Shown: positions 1-10,734, counted from the stretch's first letter. The stretch: 64,000 bases of DNA from Strigamia acuminata (GCA_949358305.1 OX442314.1:60645369-60709368); one strand, 5' to 3'. Made by a program: numbers and translations. The notes: generated by a model from the letters alone, not told the origin.

Positions 1-98
1 AACACTGACAGCTCATTAAGTTTCACGGCAGAAAAACGAAATGGCTTGTACTATATCGTCGACAAGAGCGAAAACAGAAGTCGAGAAGACAAAAACCG
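1..98 (+). pseudogene. Copia polyprotein shard (pre-integrase region)
   Basis: Frame 1 is open from base 1 and includes the motif AEKRNGLYYIVD. This matches the block just upstream of the integrase zinc finger in Ty1/copia polyproteins; the Copia element elsewhere in this window has RERGGLYYLDG at the same place. The frame is cut where the BEL/Pao LTR begins (about base 99-102). The shard runs off the left edge, so its true extent is unknown. It is probably the copia copy into which the BEL element inserted, although no matching continuation is seen directly to the right of that element. Confidence 0.6.
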
Positions 99-489
99 TT
101 TTGCGACTAACAAAATAACCCAGTTGCGATTGCAACACGCACAAATAACAATCAAAGATAAAAATGGTAAACTTAACTTCTTTTAATTAAAGAAATTTTA
201 ACACGGAGAAACCCGTGGTAACACATGTTCATACTACTCAAAGACATGAAATTAGAATACACACCTCTGTCAAAACAAAAGTTGTGTTTGAAATCACATC
301 ACACAAAAAATAATCAACATATAACCAAATGTTTATTTTTCCCAATACAATGAACAAAAAATGAATTAAATAAACAAAATTTCATGAAAATTGATCAATT
401 TTTTCAGAAGTTATCATGAAAAATGATTGGGCTCTGCAAGACACTAAATTAGAATCCTCAAGAATTAGAGGCATGAAATTAGAATATTT

Positions 490-1399
490 ATTGTTAATAT
501 ATTGTAGGTCTGCCTTTTGCATTAATTACTGCCTTAATACATCTGGGCATAGATTCCACCTGGCCACTCTAATACTTGAACCAATCTTGAGTAACTTTAG
601 CTGAATGTGCCGGTGCTAAATCATGTTGAAATGAATAACCAGAAAAGCATACTCTTTGTTTTAATGAAGTCAAAAGTTCATCCATGAGAATATTTTTTAT
701 TTTCCAGCATTAATAGTACCTTCAACTAACAAGAGAGTGATAATGCCCCAGCATTAATAGTACCTTCAACTAACAAGAGAGTGATAATGCCCTTTGCAGC
801 CATGAAACCCCATACCACAACAGATGTGGGATGCTTCACTGTAGACCTCACACATTTGTGAACATACTCCTCTCCTTTTCTTCGCCAGATACTGGGCCCA
901 GAATCACCAAATGTTATACAAAATCGAGACTCATCTGACCAAATGACCTTTTTCTACTGATCAACAGTCCATTTCATTGTTTTCTTGCCCACAATAATCG
1001 TTTTCTTCGCTGTTTTGCATTAAGATGTGGTTTGTGTTTAGGAACTCGAGACTTGAATCCCATTTCTTTTACCCTTCTTAATGTTGTGCGAGTTGACACT
1101 TGGATTTTAGATGTTTGTTTCCACTCCTGAGTTATTTATTCAGCATTCTTGAACCTATTTTTCTTCACAATCTCATGAAGGGAGCTGTCCGTCCATTTAG
1201 ATGTTTTACGAGTGCGTTGTTTATATTTTTGCTGGTCAGAAATCTCAACACCATTTGCCTTAAATTGTTTTATAACTTTTGATACAGTTGACTGGGAGCA
1301 AGGAATAGCTTTGGCTATGTCAATTTGCTTCAGTTTTTGTTGAAATAAAGTAATTATTTTGGTTTTTTCACGATCAGTTAAGTCTGATCGCTTTCCCAT
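490..1399 (-). pseudogene. Tc1-like transposase, decayed
   Basis: From an ATG at 1399 on the minus strand the protein begins MGKRSDLTDREKTKI and continues with the helix-turn-helix stretch IDIAKAIPCSQSTVSKVIKQF. This is the paired-like DNA-binding N-terminus of Tc1 transposases. Further along, in shifted frames, are pieces of the second HTH and of the DDE catalytic domain (for example FSGYSFQHDLAPAHSA, matching the second-aspartate block). Stops, frameshifts and a tandem duplication of about 49 bp (about 693-790) destroy the frame, so this copy cannot make an active enzyme. Its position between long TIRs fits a once-autonomous element. Confidence 0.85.
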
Positions 1400-1543
1400 C
1401 TTTGATTCAATTTGAAGTGACATTAGCATAATGTTATAACAAATAATGACTATATATTCACTTTTTGAGCTTAGCTCATTAATTGCAGATAAGTTTGGGA
1501 TGATTACATTTTTATAATTTGCATTCTTGCTCAATATTCTAAT

Positions 1544-2407
1544 GGGGTGGCGAATGTATCGCGAAAAGAGAAATCGCGAAAAGAAGGAATCGCGAAAATC
1601 GGGATTTGTTTTTTCATACGGAAGTAGGCGCGAAAAAAGGAATCGCGAAAGAAAAAATCGCGAAAAAAGAAATCGCGAATCAAACTTTAGCGAAATGTTA
1701 CAAAAAATTCGAAAAAAGAAAACGCGATATTCAGAAAGCGCGAAATTAAGGAAAAATCGAAAAAAATGGAAAAAATCAAAAAAATGGAAAAAATGGAAAA
1801 AATGCAAAAAATTGAAACTATTCATTTAACTTATTAACAAAATGAAACAAAGAACGAACACAAAAACTTTACAGTGTTGCCGAAGCTCGACCACGTCCTC
1901 GCCCACGCCCTCGCCCTCGCCCTCGTCCACGCCCTCGTCCACGCTGCGTAACCGCTGGATTTGCGGGTGGTGGTGAATTTGCTGCTGCCATCCTATCTCG
2001 GACACTCTGTAATGTGCGTCCAACGGGTAAAACGGGCGGCGAAACGGGCGGCGAAATGGGCGGCGAAACGGGCGGCGAAACTGGCGGCGAAACGGGCTCG
2101 ATTATTTGCAGTTTGTGATGTTTGTGATGTTTGTGTTTTTTCGCGATTTTTCGCGATTTGTTTTATTCGCGATTGCTTTTTTCGCGTTTTTTCGCGATTT
2201 GTTTATTTCGCGATTGCTTTTTTCGCGTTTTTTCGCGATTTGTTGATTTCGCGATTGCTTTTTTCGCGCGTGTTGAATTAGCGCCAGTTTGAGTTCGCGC
2301 CAGTGAGAGTTTGCGCTAACACGATTCGCGATTCCACAAGTAGCGATTTCAAATGTCGCTTTTTTTGGGATTCGCGATTTCTTTTTTCGCGATATATCAT
2401 GCGCCTC
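1544..2407. mobile_element. TCGCGA-rich inverted-repeat element, 8-bp target duplication
   Basis: The octamer ATTCTAAT flanks this block on both sides (1536-1543 and 2408-2415). The block ends are related in inverted orientation: the left has TATCGCGAAAAGAGAAATCG and the right, reversed, has ATATCGCGAAAAAAGAAATC. The interior is built from short repeats: CGCGAAAA runs on the left, CCTCGCCCACG repeats near 1890-1945, GGGCGGCGAAAC repeats near 2030-2095, and TTCGCGATT runs on the right. An 8-bp duplication suggests a hAT-like non-autonomous element. No transposase is present. It sits inside the Tc1-like element next to its right TIR. Confidence 0.65.
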
Positions 2408-2782
2408 ATTCTAATTTCATGCCTCTAATTCTTGAGGATTCTAATTTAGTGTCTTGCAAAGCCCAATCATTTTTCATGATAACTTCTGAAAAAATTGATC
2501 AATTTCCATCAAATTTTGTTTATTTAATTCATTTTTTGCTCATTATATTGGGAAAAATAAACATTTGGTTATATGTTGCATATTTTTTGTGTGATTTAAT
2601 TTTAAACACAGCTTTTGTTTTTACAGAGGTGTGTATTCTAATTTCATGTCTTTGAGTAGTACATGGAAAAAGATGGTGGGAGACCCAGAAAACGGGGCCA
2701 ACTTCCGGTCAGCGAATTTACATACTAGAGGGCTCTTGTAACAGCCCTCGATAAGAACAATGATATTCAAATTAAAATATTT

Positions 2783-3610
2783 GTGTTTTAACAATTGTAG
2801 TTTAAGTGTATTTTTAGTTTTAATTTTGAGTGTGAGAATTTTAACTCTATTTTATAAAATTGACAACATGTGTAGACTTTTACATGACATCATTGATCAC
2901 CTGATATGTAATAAATTCCAAAACGTAGCATATAATACTCTCCAAGTGATTAGAAAGAAGTATGCATTGTTGGAATGTTATTATTTTTAGTAAGATTTAA
3001 AAATTTTATGCTTTGCTAGTAGAAGGGAGGAAGAAATTTTAAAAGAGTATGACCAACTGACAACAGAGGTCATTGACAGCATCAATTCAGAGAAAAAGTG
3101 ATTGGACACGAAAGAAGAAATTAATTCATAAAGCAACTAAATAATATTTATTAACAATCTTAGTTAGAAAAATACCAAAATTTATGGTTTGAATAAGAAT
3201 GGTGAAAAATTAAAGAAGCAATTTAAAAACATGTTCACATGTAAGTTACCTATTTTCATGAAAATTCTTCAGAAATTAAAATTCAAAATTTTTGTATTTA
3301 TGTTTTATGAGTGTGTAGCACAAAAATTTAAAATATAACAGGAAGTGATGTGATAAGTTTTGAAGTGATGTCATATAACTACAGATAAAATATTAATTTG
3401 TGAGTGCTTGAATTTTAACTGAATTTTGCTTCAATTTTTATAAATCTTTGTATGCAAATGTAATGCATAACTACACTTAAAATTAAAGTAAAATAGAGTT
3501 TAGTGAAATTGTATTTTAGTTTGTATTTTTACCAATTTTAGTTTTATAGACAGGAAATGATGTCATTTTTGTTTTAAAATAGAACTAAAACACAAAATGT
3601 TTTAATTTTT
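2783..3610. other. Extra AT-rich segment in the left BEL LTR
   Basis: The right LTR passes directly from AAAATACTTGTAATC to AATGTAAAACACTTG, while the left LTR has about 0.83 kb between these points. The segment edges resemble each other in inverted orientation (AAATTAAAATATTTGTGTT against the reverse complement of the right edge), so it may be a MITE-like insertion. A deletion in the right LTR is equally possible. No coding signal was seen. Confidence 0.4.
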
Positions 3611-3746
3611 GAATGCAGCTAATGTAAAACACTTGTAAAAAACAGTCATCACTCAATAAATTCAGAATACAAATAACTTTGACTAATTTAAAAATTAAAC
3701 ACAATAAATGAAAATTAACACTATAAAAATATTAAATCGATAGATT

Positions 3747-4656
3747 TTACACTGCTGCGGCAGAAAAACAAGATTCAACAACAAACAATATTATTTCGAA
3801 ATTTCTAGCGAACAAAGTCTTTGCACTGGTCTTCTCAATGTCTTTCCTCCCGACAACGTCAATTCCACACAAATGAATTTTTCCATCTCTTCCGATGAAC
3901 GTTTTAGACACTCTTGCCATTTCCCAAGTCAGGCGGGGCTGTCCCTGTTCTTGTACACCTATGGACAAAAAAATCTTCACATGCTGCCAAGCTGCTTCAG
4001 CTCCAAATGAGCAGTTCATTCGATAGGGATAACGGTTCTCGTTCTGCAGGATTGTCCATCACGTAAGTGATAGGGCGTGAATTAATCACGGCCTCAACTT
4101 CTGTTAATAAGGTAGTCAGTTCTTCAAAGCATAGCGACGATCGTCCGAGAACCTTCTTGAAACTGAGTTTGACCGTCTTGACAAGGCGCTCCCAGAAGCC
4201 ACCCCACCAAGGAGCAAATTCGACAATGAATTTTAATTGGATTTTGTGATACGACAAAAATCCTTGGAATTGTTCTTGCAAAAAGCCATTTATGAAGAAG
4301 GCCAAATCTTTCTCAGCGCGTTTAAAAGTCTTCGCGTTGTCCGAATATACAGCCCTCGGCACTCCTCTCCGAGAAATCATGCGTTTAAACGCCAAAATAA
4401 ATTTTTCCATGGTCAAATCGGACACCAGTTTTAAGTGGACAGCTCTGACCACTGCGCACGTGAATAAGGCTATATACGTCCCGCAAAATTCACATCCAAT
4501 ATTTGAAACAGTGCTGTGCGATTTATTCGATCTGACGGGAGGAGTCCGATGGCTTGCGTCATCAGCTTGGCGTTCACTCGTCGTCATGTCACGCATTTTG
4601 CGACAAGCATCTTGATTGTTAATGTTTAGTTTGTTTCTCTGCAAGTGTACCATCAT
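3747..4656 (-). pseudogene. BEL/Pao integrase, C-terminal half, frame-broken
   Basis: The main open stretch (4656 to 3997) contains AVVRAVHLKLVSDLT, RGVPRAVYSDNAKTF and FAPWWGGFWERLVKTVK. These are the core-domain blocks of BEL/Pao integrases, including the second catalytic Asp (SDNAKTF) and the Glu in WERLV. The continuation (4019 to 3747, another frame) has LTWEMARVSKTFIGRDGKIH, the DUF5641-like tail found after Pao integrases. The frames overlap by 23 bp, which indicates a small indel. The first catalytic Asp lies in a poorly conserved stretch (CGTYIALFTC). The fragment ends just before the 3' LTR, as expected. Confidence 0.85.
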
Positions 4657-4766
4657 TGTATATGATTTGTTCTATTGATTCTTTTGTTAGGTTTTACCAC
4701 TAGGTGGCTTACATGTATCTTCTCAGTCTAGAATAAACATCAGGATTTCAGGTAAACTAGCTGCCT

Positions 4767-5261
4767 CTAGTTGGTAATGCTTGTTTTAGAGTCGATATTA
4801 ATTTCGAAATTACCCCAAAAGTCGTACCATTCGAGGGGGTCGCCCCTGAATTTGATGGCCTCGTACTTTAGAAGCTTCATGGTCGCTTCGTGAGGAACGT
4901 TCGCCTTCCTGTGATAGTTGTTGGTGATCGGTGCGGCCGGGGGAGCAACCGACAGTGCGTTGATTTTGAGCAGCGCTTCCTCGATTTCGACCTCACAGTC
5001 AACCACTTTCTCGTTATAGTTGGTCTCGCATTGAGTGATTTCAGCGTCTATCTCGTCCTCGTCGGCTAGCACGGCCAATATCCTCGCATCGAGTACATTC
5101 AATTCAGTAATTTTAGCTTTAAGATGCACTTTGATTTTTTTAAGTTCAAGTTTGTTTATCGATATAGTTGTGAGAATGGTTTTCGCCTTTGTAATAGTGG
5201 CCATAGTCATTCGTCTTGCCACGCTGCATTGCGTTTTTACAACGCCAATGTCTTCGGCCAT
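4767..5261 (-). pseudogene. BEL/Pao Gag N-terminal part
   Basis: Starts with ATG at 5261, 5' of the internal deletion. It encodes a helical, charged N-terminus and then EAIKFRGDPLEWYDFWGNFE, the hallmark of BEL/Pao Gag (DUF1759). Translation stops soon after at SKTSITN and the sequence continues directly into integrase-side DNA. Everything between Gag and integrase (zinc knuckle, protease, RT, RNase H) has therefore been lost. Confidence 0.85.
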
Positions 5262-5329
5262 TTTGTATTTTTCGAATTCTACTAGAGGTTTTTTCTTGGA
5301 ATTTCAATCTTCGGGTGCCTGGGACTTTC

Positions 5330-5347
5330 TCCCAGGTTTCGGCACCA
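5330..5347 (-). promoter_or_regulatory. Putative primer-binding site of the BEL element
   Basis: On the minus strand TGGTGCCGAAACCTGGGA follows the right LTR after a few bases. It starts with TGG, as needed to pair with a tRNA CCA end, and resembles PBS sequences of other Pao-like elements. The priming tRNA was not determined. Confidence 0.6.
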
Positions 5348-5351
5348 ATTT

Positions 5352-6420
5352 TGCGACTAACAAAATAACCCAGTTGTGATTGCAACATGCACAAATAACA
5401 ATCAAAGATAAAAATGGTAAACTTAACTTGTTTTAATTATAGAAATTCTAACACGGAGAAACTCGTGGTAAAACGTGTTCATACATGGAAGACCCAGAAA
5501 ACGGGGCCGACTTCCGGTCAGAGAATTTACATACTAGAGGGCTCTTGTGACAGCCCTCGATAAGAACAATGATATTTAAACTAAAATACTTGTAATCAAT
5601 GTAAAACACTTGTAAAAAACAGTCATCACTCAATAAATTCAGAAAACAAATAACTGACTATACTCAAAACCACCCCAACGTTGATCTATTTCAGCCGGTT
5701 TACGCCTAAGTGTGTACTGTGTTCTACTACGCGGAAAAGTAGTTCTGTGTCAAAGCATCATCTATTTACCATGTTTACATGTACTAACTTATCTAGATAA
5801 GTGAAAATGCAAATTTTACTTTTCTAGGAAACTGATCATGTAAACAAATCAGTTTTCCAGAAAAGTCAAACTTATCTGGAAAACTAAAATCCACTTGTTT
5901 GAGGTAGGTTTTGGGTGTTTTGCACATTGCCATTTGCAATGTAAACACCCACTCATTGCTTATCTAGATAAGCTGATGTCACAACAACGCTGTAATGCAA
6001 CTGTTTAAAAACATGGCGGTTAGAATAAAAATTGTTACATGGGAAAAACCAACGAAACAAAACAATATATTTCGAGGTTGGCGGGAAGACATATTGTTTG
6101 TGCACAGTGCATTGTGTATGATTAATGCGCAAGTTTAACAAAGAGTTAAACACGTCATATGACGTCACATTTTTTGGAAAACTGATTCTTTGTAAACGCA
6201 TGCAGTTCTCTAGATAAGTAAAAATTCGCATTTTTACTTAACTGGTAACATGTAAACATGGTATATGACAATGTTGGTAATTGAGCACAATGTCTGGAGT
6301 TCGATTACAATTCTGGTGTTTTGGACTACTTTTTTGTGCCACTACATCAGTGAAATAGATCAACGTTGAGAAGGTTTTGAGTATAATTTAAAAATTAAAC
6401 ACAATAAATGAAAATTAAGA
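5352..6420 (-). repeat. BEL/Pao 5' LTR, interrupted by a MITE
   Basis: Matches the left LTR at both ends. It lacks the Tc1-like insertion and the 0.83-kb extra segment but carries a 723-bp MITE (5661-6383). Its terminal CA has mutated to GA. Confidence 0.75.
5661..6383. mobile_element. TA-flanked MITE, 723 bp
   Basis: The ends are inverted: TACTCAAAACC...CAACGTTGATCTATTTCA on the left and its near reverse complement on the right (TIRs about 36 bp). TA is duplicated at 5659-5660 and 6384-6385. The left BEL LTR has the empty site GACTAATTTAAAAATT. The interior repeats the theme CTTATCTAGATAAG in both orientations. No transposase ORF, so this is a non-autonomous element of Tc1/mariner type. Confidence 0.85.
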
Positions 6421-7099
6421 AAGAATACTACGCGTTAATAAAAAATAAGACGTGGGAGGTGTGGCAATCGACCAAAAAATCAAAAAGTAATTGGATGCCA
6501 CACTGCCACACTTGCAGGCTTGTCTGACATATGTTTTATCTAAAACACAAGATTTTCCAGCTCTCAAAAGGCTTGTTTTCCTGAGTTAAATTTTTCGTTC
6601 CGATTTGTGGAAAGGCTTTAAACTCGTATGAGAGTCAAGTACTATTTGCAGGCCTAGTCAATCTGACAGCTATCAATATTGCAAAGGCTGTCACACAGCA
6701 CTGCGAGCACAGGATTTGGATGTTGGTTTCTGCAACTGTTTGTGCCAAACCAGAATCTACGCGATTCTCGTGGCCACTGTTTTGCAAGTATCAGTTTGTT
6801 TCTTAATATTTGTTGAGTTTGTGGACATTATTTTTAGAAAGAGTACTTACTTGTTAGTATTTTGGAGGACCTAAATGGCAGACTGTGTAATGTTGGAACG
6901 AGTTGTTCAGCAATGATGACTACCGGTAGCACTGAGACCTCAAGATTTGTTGACAAAAACGTTAATTTGCAAGTGGTTTAACAAAAGAAGTTTGATTGTG
7001 GTTGATTGAATTTTTAATGACTGCAAAACTCTTAAAAATTTACTATTTAAATATAGGTTTTTTGAAAGGTGTTTTTATAGTCTAGTTTTAAAAAATATA
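6421..7099. other. Unassigned AT-rich sequence
   Basis: No open frame of note, no recognised protein similarity and no clear repeat. It separates the BEL element from the 19-bp satellite. Confidence 0.5.
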
Positions 7100-7686
7100 T
7101 CAATATAATATTTAATATTAGAATATCAATTTAATATTAGAATATCAATTTAATATTAGAATATCAATTTAATATTAGAATATCAATTTAATATTAGAAT
7201 ATCAATTTAATATTAGAGTATCAATTTAATATTAGAATATCAATTTAATATTAGAATATCAATTTAATATTAGAATATCAATTTAATATTAGAATATCAA
7301 TTTAATATTAGAATATCAATTTAATATTAGAATATCAATTTAATATTAGAATATCAATTTAATATTAGAATATCAATTTAATATTAGAATATCAATTTAA
7401 TATTAGAATATCAATTTAATATTAGAATATCAATTTAATATTAGAATATCAATTTAATATTAGAATATCAATTTAATATTAGAATATCAATTTAATATTA
7501 GAATATCAATTTAATATTAGAATATCAATTTAATATTAAAATATCAATTTAATATTAGAATATCAATTTAATATTAGAATATCAATTTAATATTAGAATA
7601 TCAATTTAATATTAGAATATCAATTTAATATTAGAATATCAATTTAATACTAGAATATCAATTTATTATTAGAATATTAATTTAAT
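7100..7686. repeat. 19-bp tandem repeat (about 31 copies)
   Basis: The unit AATATCAATTTAATATTAG is repeated head to tail with very few substitutions (for example GAGTATC near 7216, TTAAAATATC near 7547, AATACTAG and TTATTATTAG near the end). The last units degrade. No spacers vary, so it is a simple satellite and not a CRISPR array. Confidence 0.97.
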
Positions 7687-7840
7687 GTGTAACGGTTGCC
7701 TATTCTAGTCTTTAAAAATTTCCATTCTATTCTTTCTTCATTCTCATTTTATATTTAATTTATGCACCTGACCTTGTTGCGATTTAGTATGGCCTTCCTG
7801 ATACGAGAGGAAAGTTTCTTTTAACCACCTCATGGTGATC

Positions 7841-8117
7841 GGTTTGCGGTGTTTCGTACATATTCCTACGAAGGGTACTGATAAATTAGATTCCCGTGCC
7901 TGGACTGGGGTTTTGGTTGGCTATGCTGCCAGAACTCGTGGTTATAGGGTATAGAATCCGTAGTGCAGTGAAGTTTTTGAGATTTAAGCATGTACGCATT
8001 GACGAATCATGTCTATGGGGTTCATCTAATTTTAATGATAGTGGAGAGGTTGATTCTTCTGGTTCAATTCTCTTTTCTGCGGAGCCTGAAAATTTTTTGG
8101 AAATTGTGACAAATTAA
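7841..8117 (+). pseudogene. Copia integrase C-terminal relic
   Basis: In one frame the sequence reads FVHIPTKGTDKLDSRAWTGV then LVGYAARTRGYRV followed by a stop, and in another frame KHVRIDES. These match the end of the Copia integrase core (compare WEGYLVGYATSTRGYRVWNP and HVKIDEH in the intact Copia at about 26.2 kb). At least one stop and one frameshift separate the pieces. It is an old degenerate fragment. It may belong with the shard at base 1, but the intervening DNA does not support a simple split element. Confidence 0.75.
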
Positions 8118-8238
8118 TATGGCTATAAATGCCTGATTTCCCACCAGAAGGCGCTGTTGCGCCATTATTGTGGTATTTTAGCTGTATTTGCTGTAAAACA
8201 GATAAAAGTGCTGAATAAAATAAAAGTAATAAAAGTAA

Positions 8239-8381
8239 TTTAATGTCCTATGTTTTGTTACGAAGTCAAATTTATTTGTTTGTTTACTTATCCTGTTTTA
8301 GACCTGAGGTTGTTTGTTGTCACCCTAAAAAGTGACATTCCAAGTGTATAAGTGGCCCTATGACACACCAACCCCTTTTTC
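8239..8381. repeat. Dispersed repeat, copy 1 (second at 61389)
   Basis: About 143 bp from TTTAATGTCCTATGTTTTGT to ACACCAACCCCTTTTTC. It is about 93% similar by eye to 61389-61530 in the same orientation. It contains ACCTGAGGTTGTTTGTTGTC and AAAGTGACATT. The family is unknown; possibly an old LTR or MITE end. Confidence 0.75.
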
Positions 8382-9138
8382 GCAATAAGCGATATTGCGA
8401 TTATTGCATTCTGCGCATGTATTCGCAAAAATCGCAAAACGTTTTGTAATTTGAAACCGAATCTGCAACCACAATCAATTTTAACTGATTTTACGTACGA
8501 TTCACGAGTGATTTTTCCGACCTGAGTTTTCGCATCCCATCCAGTCCTTTGTCTGTTTCCTGGCTACGGTGTTTCCCGACAGGAATCATGGGCATCGTTC
8601 TCAACAGAACGAATCTTTACGCTTTACTACATCTACGTCATTTACAAGCTCCCTTGAGCTGCTTTTGTCTTACTAGCTTAACTGGCAAGCTCAAGCTAGC
8701 TAGCTAGCTAGCCAGAAAAACCCGCCAAAATCTCCAAGAATTCCCTCACGATTCTGATTGGCTGTCACAGTCACATGAGCAAAACACCAGCAAACTTGAA
8801 GCCGGTAAATCAGAAACAGTTTGATCGGAGCGGGTGAGTACAAACTCACTTCAAAGCAAAGCTTTGAATAAAAATGCAAGCTTGTGTTTGCTCAAGCGGG
8901 CGAGTTTTTAGCCGCTTTTTCAAGTAATAGCAAAGCTTTTAAATCTTACCCGCTCCCTTGTGTTACCACCTTATTAGTATTTAAATAATTATTTAGATTC
9001 TCTTTAGCATTCTTTGTGCCAAACAGAAGAGTATGACTTTCATGATGCACCTGGCTGTGGAAAATTATCAAAATCAGTATGTAATTTTTTCCCATTATAG
9101 ATAATTTAGTGTTTGATATTTATTTTTTATTTTGGAAT
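8382..9138. other. Unassigned sequence with short palindromes
   Basis: No coding signal. Contains an ATCGC/GCGAT-rich start (8390-8440) and a GCTA microsatellite-like palindrome near 8694-8713. Confidence 0.5.
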
Positions 9139-9504
9139 GAAGTCCCGACTAACCAAGCACCTACATCTTTAGTAGTAGATGTTGTGGAGCCAAAGGTCGT
9201 TCCCCCAGTGGAAACTCAACCTGAAACAACAGTATGAGCTCAAAGCGTCACAGTGATTCCCGCGCCATTCGTTAAACTTGTCGGGCTGACGAATGTGCAA
9301 ACGGCCGAGCATGAAATCCGACACCATGTCCCGGCCTTGTGGGATGCGGCCCGCGAAATAAGGAAGGCCTTAAACCGAGGAAAGCAGCCCCACTTCCAGA
9401 TCCCGATAATGATAATGCACTGGATCCTGAATAGAGAAAGAACCGAGTCTTTTCCAGTCTTGTATAATATCTGGATATATTTATTAATCCACATCAAGAA
9501 TTAA
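9139..9504 (+). pseudogene. Relic of a Gypsy accessory third ORF
   Basis: The translated stretch has HHVPALWDAAREIRKALNRG followed by QPHFQIPIMIMHWILNRERT. This aligns without gaps to the C-terminal part of the third ORF of Gypsy A: HYRPVLVEAAKQISTALKEG then SPNYSIPLTIMQWIFHPMRA, followed in both by an E-[ST]-F segment. Upstream (9139-9235) an acidic, Pro/Val-rich linker also resembles that protein, but a stop (TGA at 9236-9238) interrupts the frame. The zinc-binding portion was not found. This marks a third, old relative of the accessory-ORF gypsy elements. I cannot assign a function. Confidence 0.65.
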
Positions 9505-10470
9505 CGAGATGAGTCTATCCGAGAAGACTGAGCAGACTTTTTACCTTCTCCCGGGAAATTTTGTATGCCCCATTGAGAGCGTACCGGATCCCAATTATCA
9601 GTTTAGAACCATTGCCGGCTGCCATTGCAGATCATTTCACAATGAATCCACCACAGCCTCCATGAGCTGTTGCATTGGCCATACAGGTAAGTACAGCAGG
9701 ATGGTATATTTAACCGGTCACGTCATTCATTTGGATTCATCCCGTGTGTGACGGGTCAGTTGCCGGTGTGGCGTCCCTTTGCAGCACTGCCAACACGCTG
9801 GTAGACGGAATACTCCAACCCTAGACAATGGTTAATGGTCAACAACGCAACAATCTGGAGTCCGTCTTTCATTTACTTGAGTATTGTTACGCGGTTGGAG
9901 TCGCGTCGTGTGCCGACCGTCTCTAACCAGCACAATGTTTACTTTGATAACTCTTATACTTCCCACCAGGTAGCGCCCAAGACGATTACATCATTGGCTG
10001 ATCAATTATTATTGATCTTAGCATATAAGACTCAGCTTCGGCTGATTCCGGCAGTTCTCCTAAGATAGCCAAAGTTGTCTATGTCGACCAGTATATGGTG
10101 CGGCCGGGTAACTTTGTGCATTGAAGTTATCATTACCAAGTGTTATTCAGGTCTTGAATTCTTAAGTGTACCTCATATTAATTAGTTGTATTTGATTTAC
10201 TTTGAGTTGAAAGAATAAAAGAAGTGTTATTTTAGTTAAACCTTATCTCTGAGTTTGCCTCTTAGTCATTTATTAAGTCAGCTGGTCAATTATAAGTTAC
10301 GTGGTCCAATTGGCCCAGGGCCACGTAACAGTATTCGTCCCACCCCATGGTATTCCAGTCACCAGGTTACCATGGCTAAGATCATATCCGTCACACTGTC
10401 ATGCACTGAATACAATTATTCCGTAAATTAGGCATAGAGAATTACCATTACTAAATGGGATTGTTATGAT
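9505..10470. other. Probable decayed retroelement 3' region
   Basis: Contains only short frames (9509-9751, 9835-10068) that I do not recognise. Near 10210-10331 there is AATAAAAGAAG followed by a run ending GGCCACGTAACA, with the complementary-looking TTACGTGG 30 bases earlier. This could be an old LTR end belonging to the relic at 9139-9504, but no second copy is present to prove it. Confidence 0.35.
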
Positions 10471-10734
10471 TTGATAAATACACGGTTCATTACTTGCGCT
10501 CCACTCCTTCTTACATATTGTGCGGGCCATCCCGGTTGGCTGAAGAATAAAGTTTACCGTGTGAGGATATTAGGGAAGATAACAAGATTGTACAACCCAA
10601 AAATTGATTTGCCACCAAAGCCTAAAGACTATAAAGTACCAATTGAAATGGATAAGAAACATAAAGCATTTTCCAGCTACGAGCAACTTATTGTGAATAC
10701 CAGCCGGAAGACGTTCTCTATACATCAACATTGA
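10471..10734 (+). pseudogene. Unrecognised open frame upstream of the Ulp1-like relic
   Basis: 87 codons from ATG, with a basic core (WLKNKVYRVRILGKITRLYN) and a Lys/Pro-rich tail. I do not recognise it. It lies immediately before, and in a different frame from, the Ulp1-like protease relic and may be the N-terminal part of the same degraded transposon protein. Confidence 0.35.

Larger units (their letters stand above)
234..2659 (-). mobile_element. Tc1/mariner element with ~250-bp TIRs, TA target duplication
   Basis: The ends are inverted copies: CTACTCAAAGACATGAAATT at 234 and its reverse complement ending at 2659. The inverted repeat continues for about 250 bp on each side (to about 485 and from about 2408). 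The dinucleotide TA flanks both ends (232-233 and 2660-2661), the signature of Tc1/mariner integration. The paralogous BEL LTR at about 5480 reads straight through the same site without the insert, which confirms both boundaries. Inside are a decayed transposase on the minus strand and a second nested element. Confidence 0.92.
102..3720 (-). repeat. BEL/Pao 3' LTR, interrupted by a Tc1-like element
   Basis: LTR sequence lies at 102-233 and from 2662 onward. Between them is the Tc1-like element at 234-2659. Compared with the right LTR it also contains about 0.83 kb of extra AT-rich sequence (about 2783-3610). Confidence 0.75.
102..6420 (-). mobile_element. BEL/Pao LTR retrotransposon, internally deleted
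   Basis: The same sequence occurs at 102-3720 and 5352-6420 in direct orientation. It starts TGCGACTAACAAAATAACCC and ends AAAATTAACA (left) or AAAATTAAGA (right). These are the two LTRs of a minus-strand element; in its own orientation the LTR runs TGTTAA...GTCGCA. A primer-binding-like site follows the right LTR, then a gag start and the end of an integrase. Reverse transcriptase and RNase H are missing, so this is a deletion derivative. The LTRs have diverged and carry different later insertions. I see no convincing target-site duplication (flanks CGTTT and AAGAA), so rearrangement or decay is likely. Confidence 0.8.

Noticed and set aside
1527-1829. Lys/Arg-rich ORF in the TCGCGA block
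   Set aside because: Produced by CGCGAAAA repeats; no protein signal.
102-6420. Target-site duplication for the BEL element
   Set aside because: Flanks CGTTT and AAGAA do not match; I could not find a better boundary.
7100-7686. CRISPR-like array
   Set aside because: Pure tandem 19-bp repeat without spacers, in a eukaryotic transposon setting.
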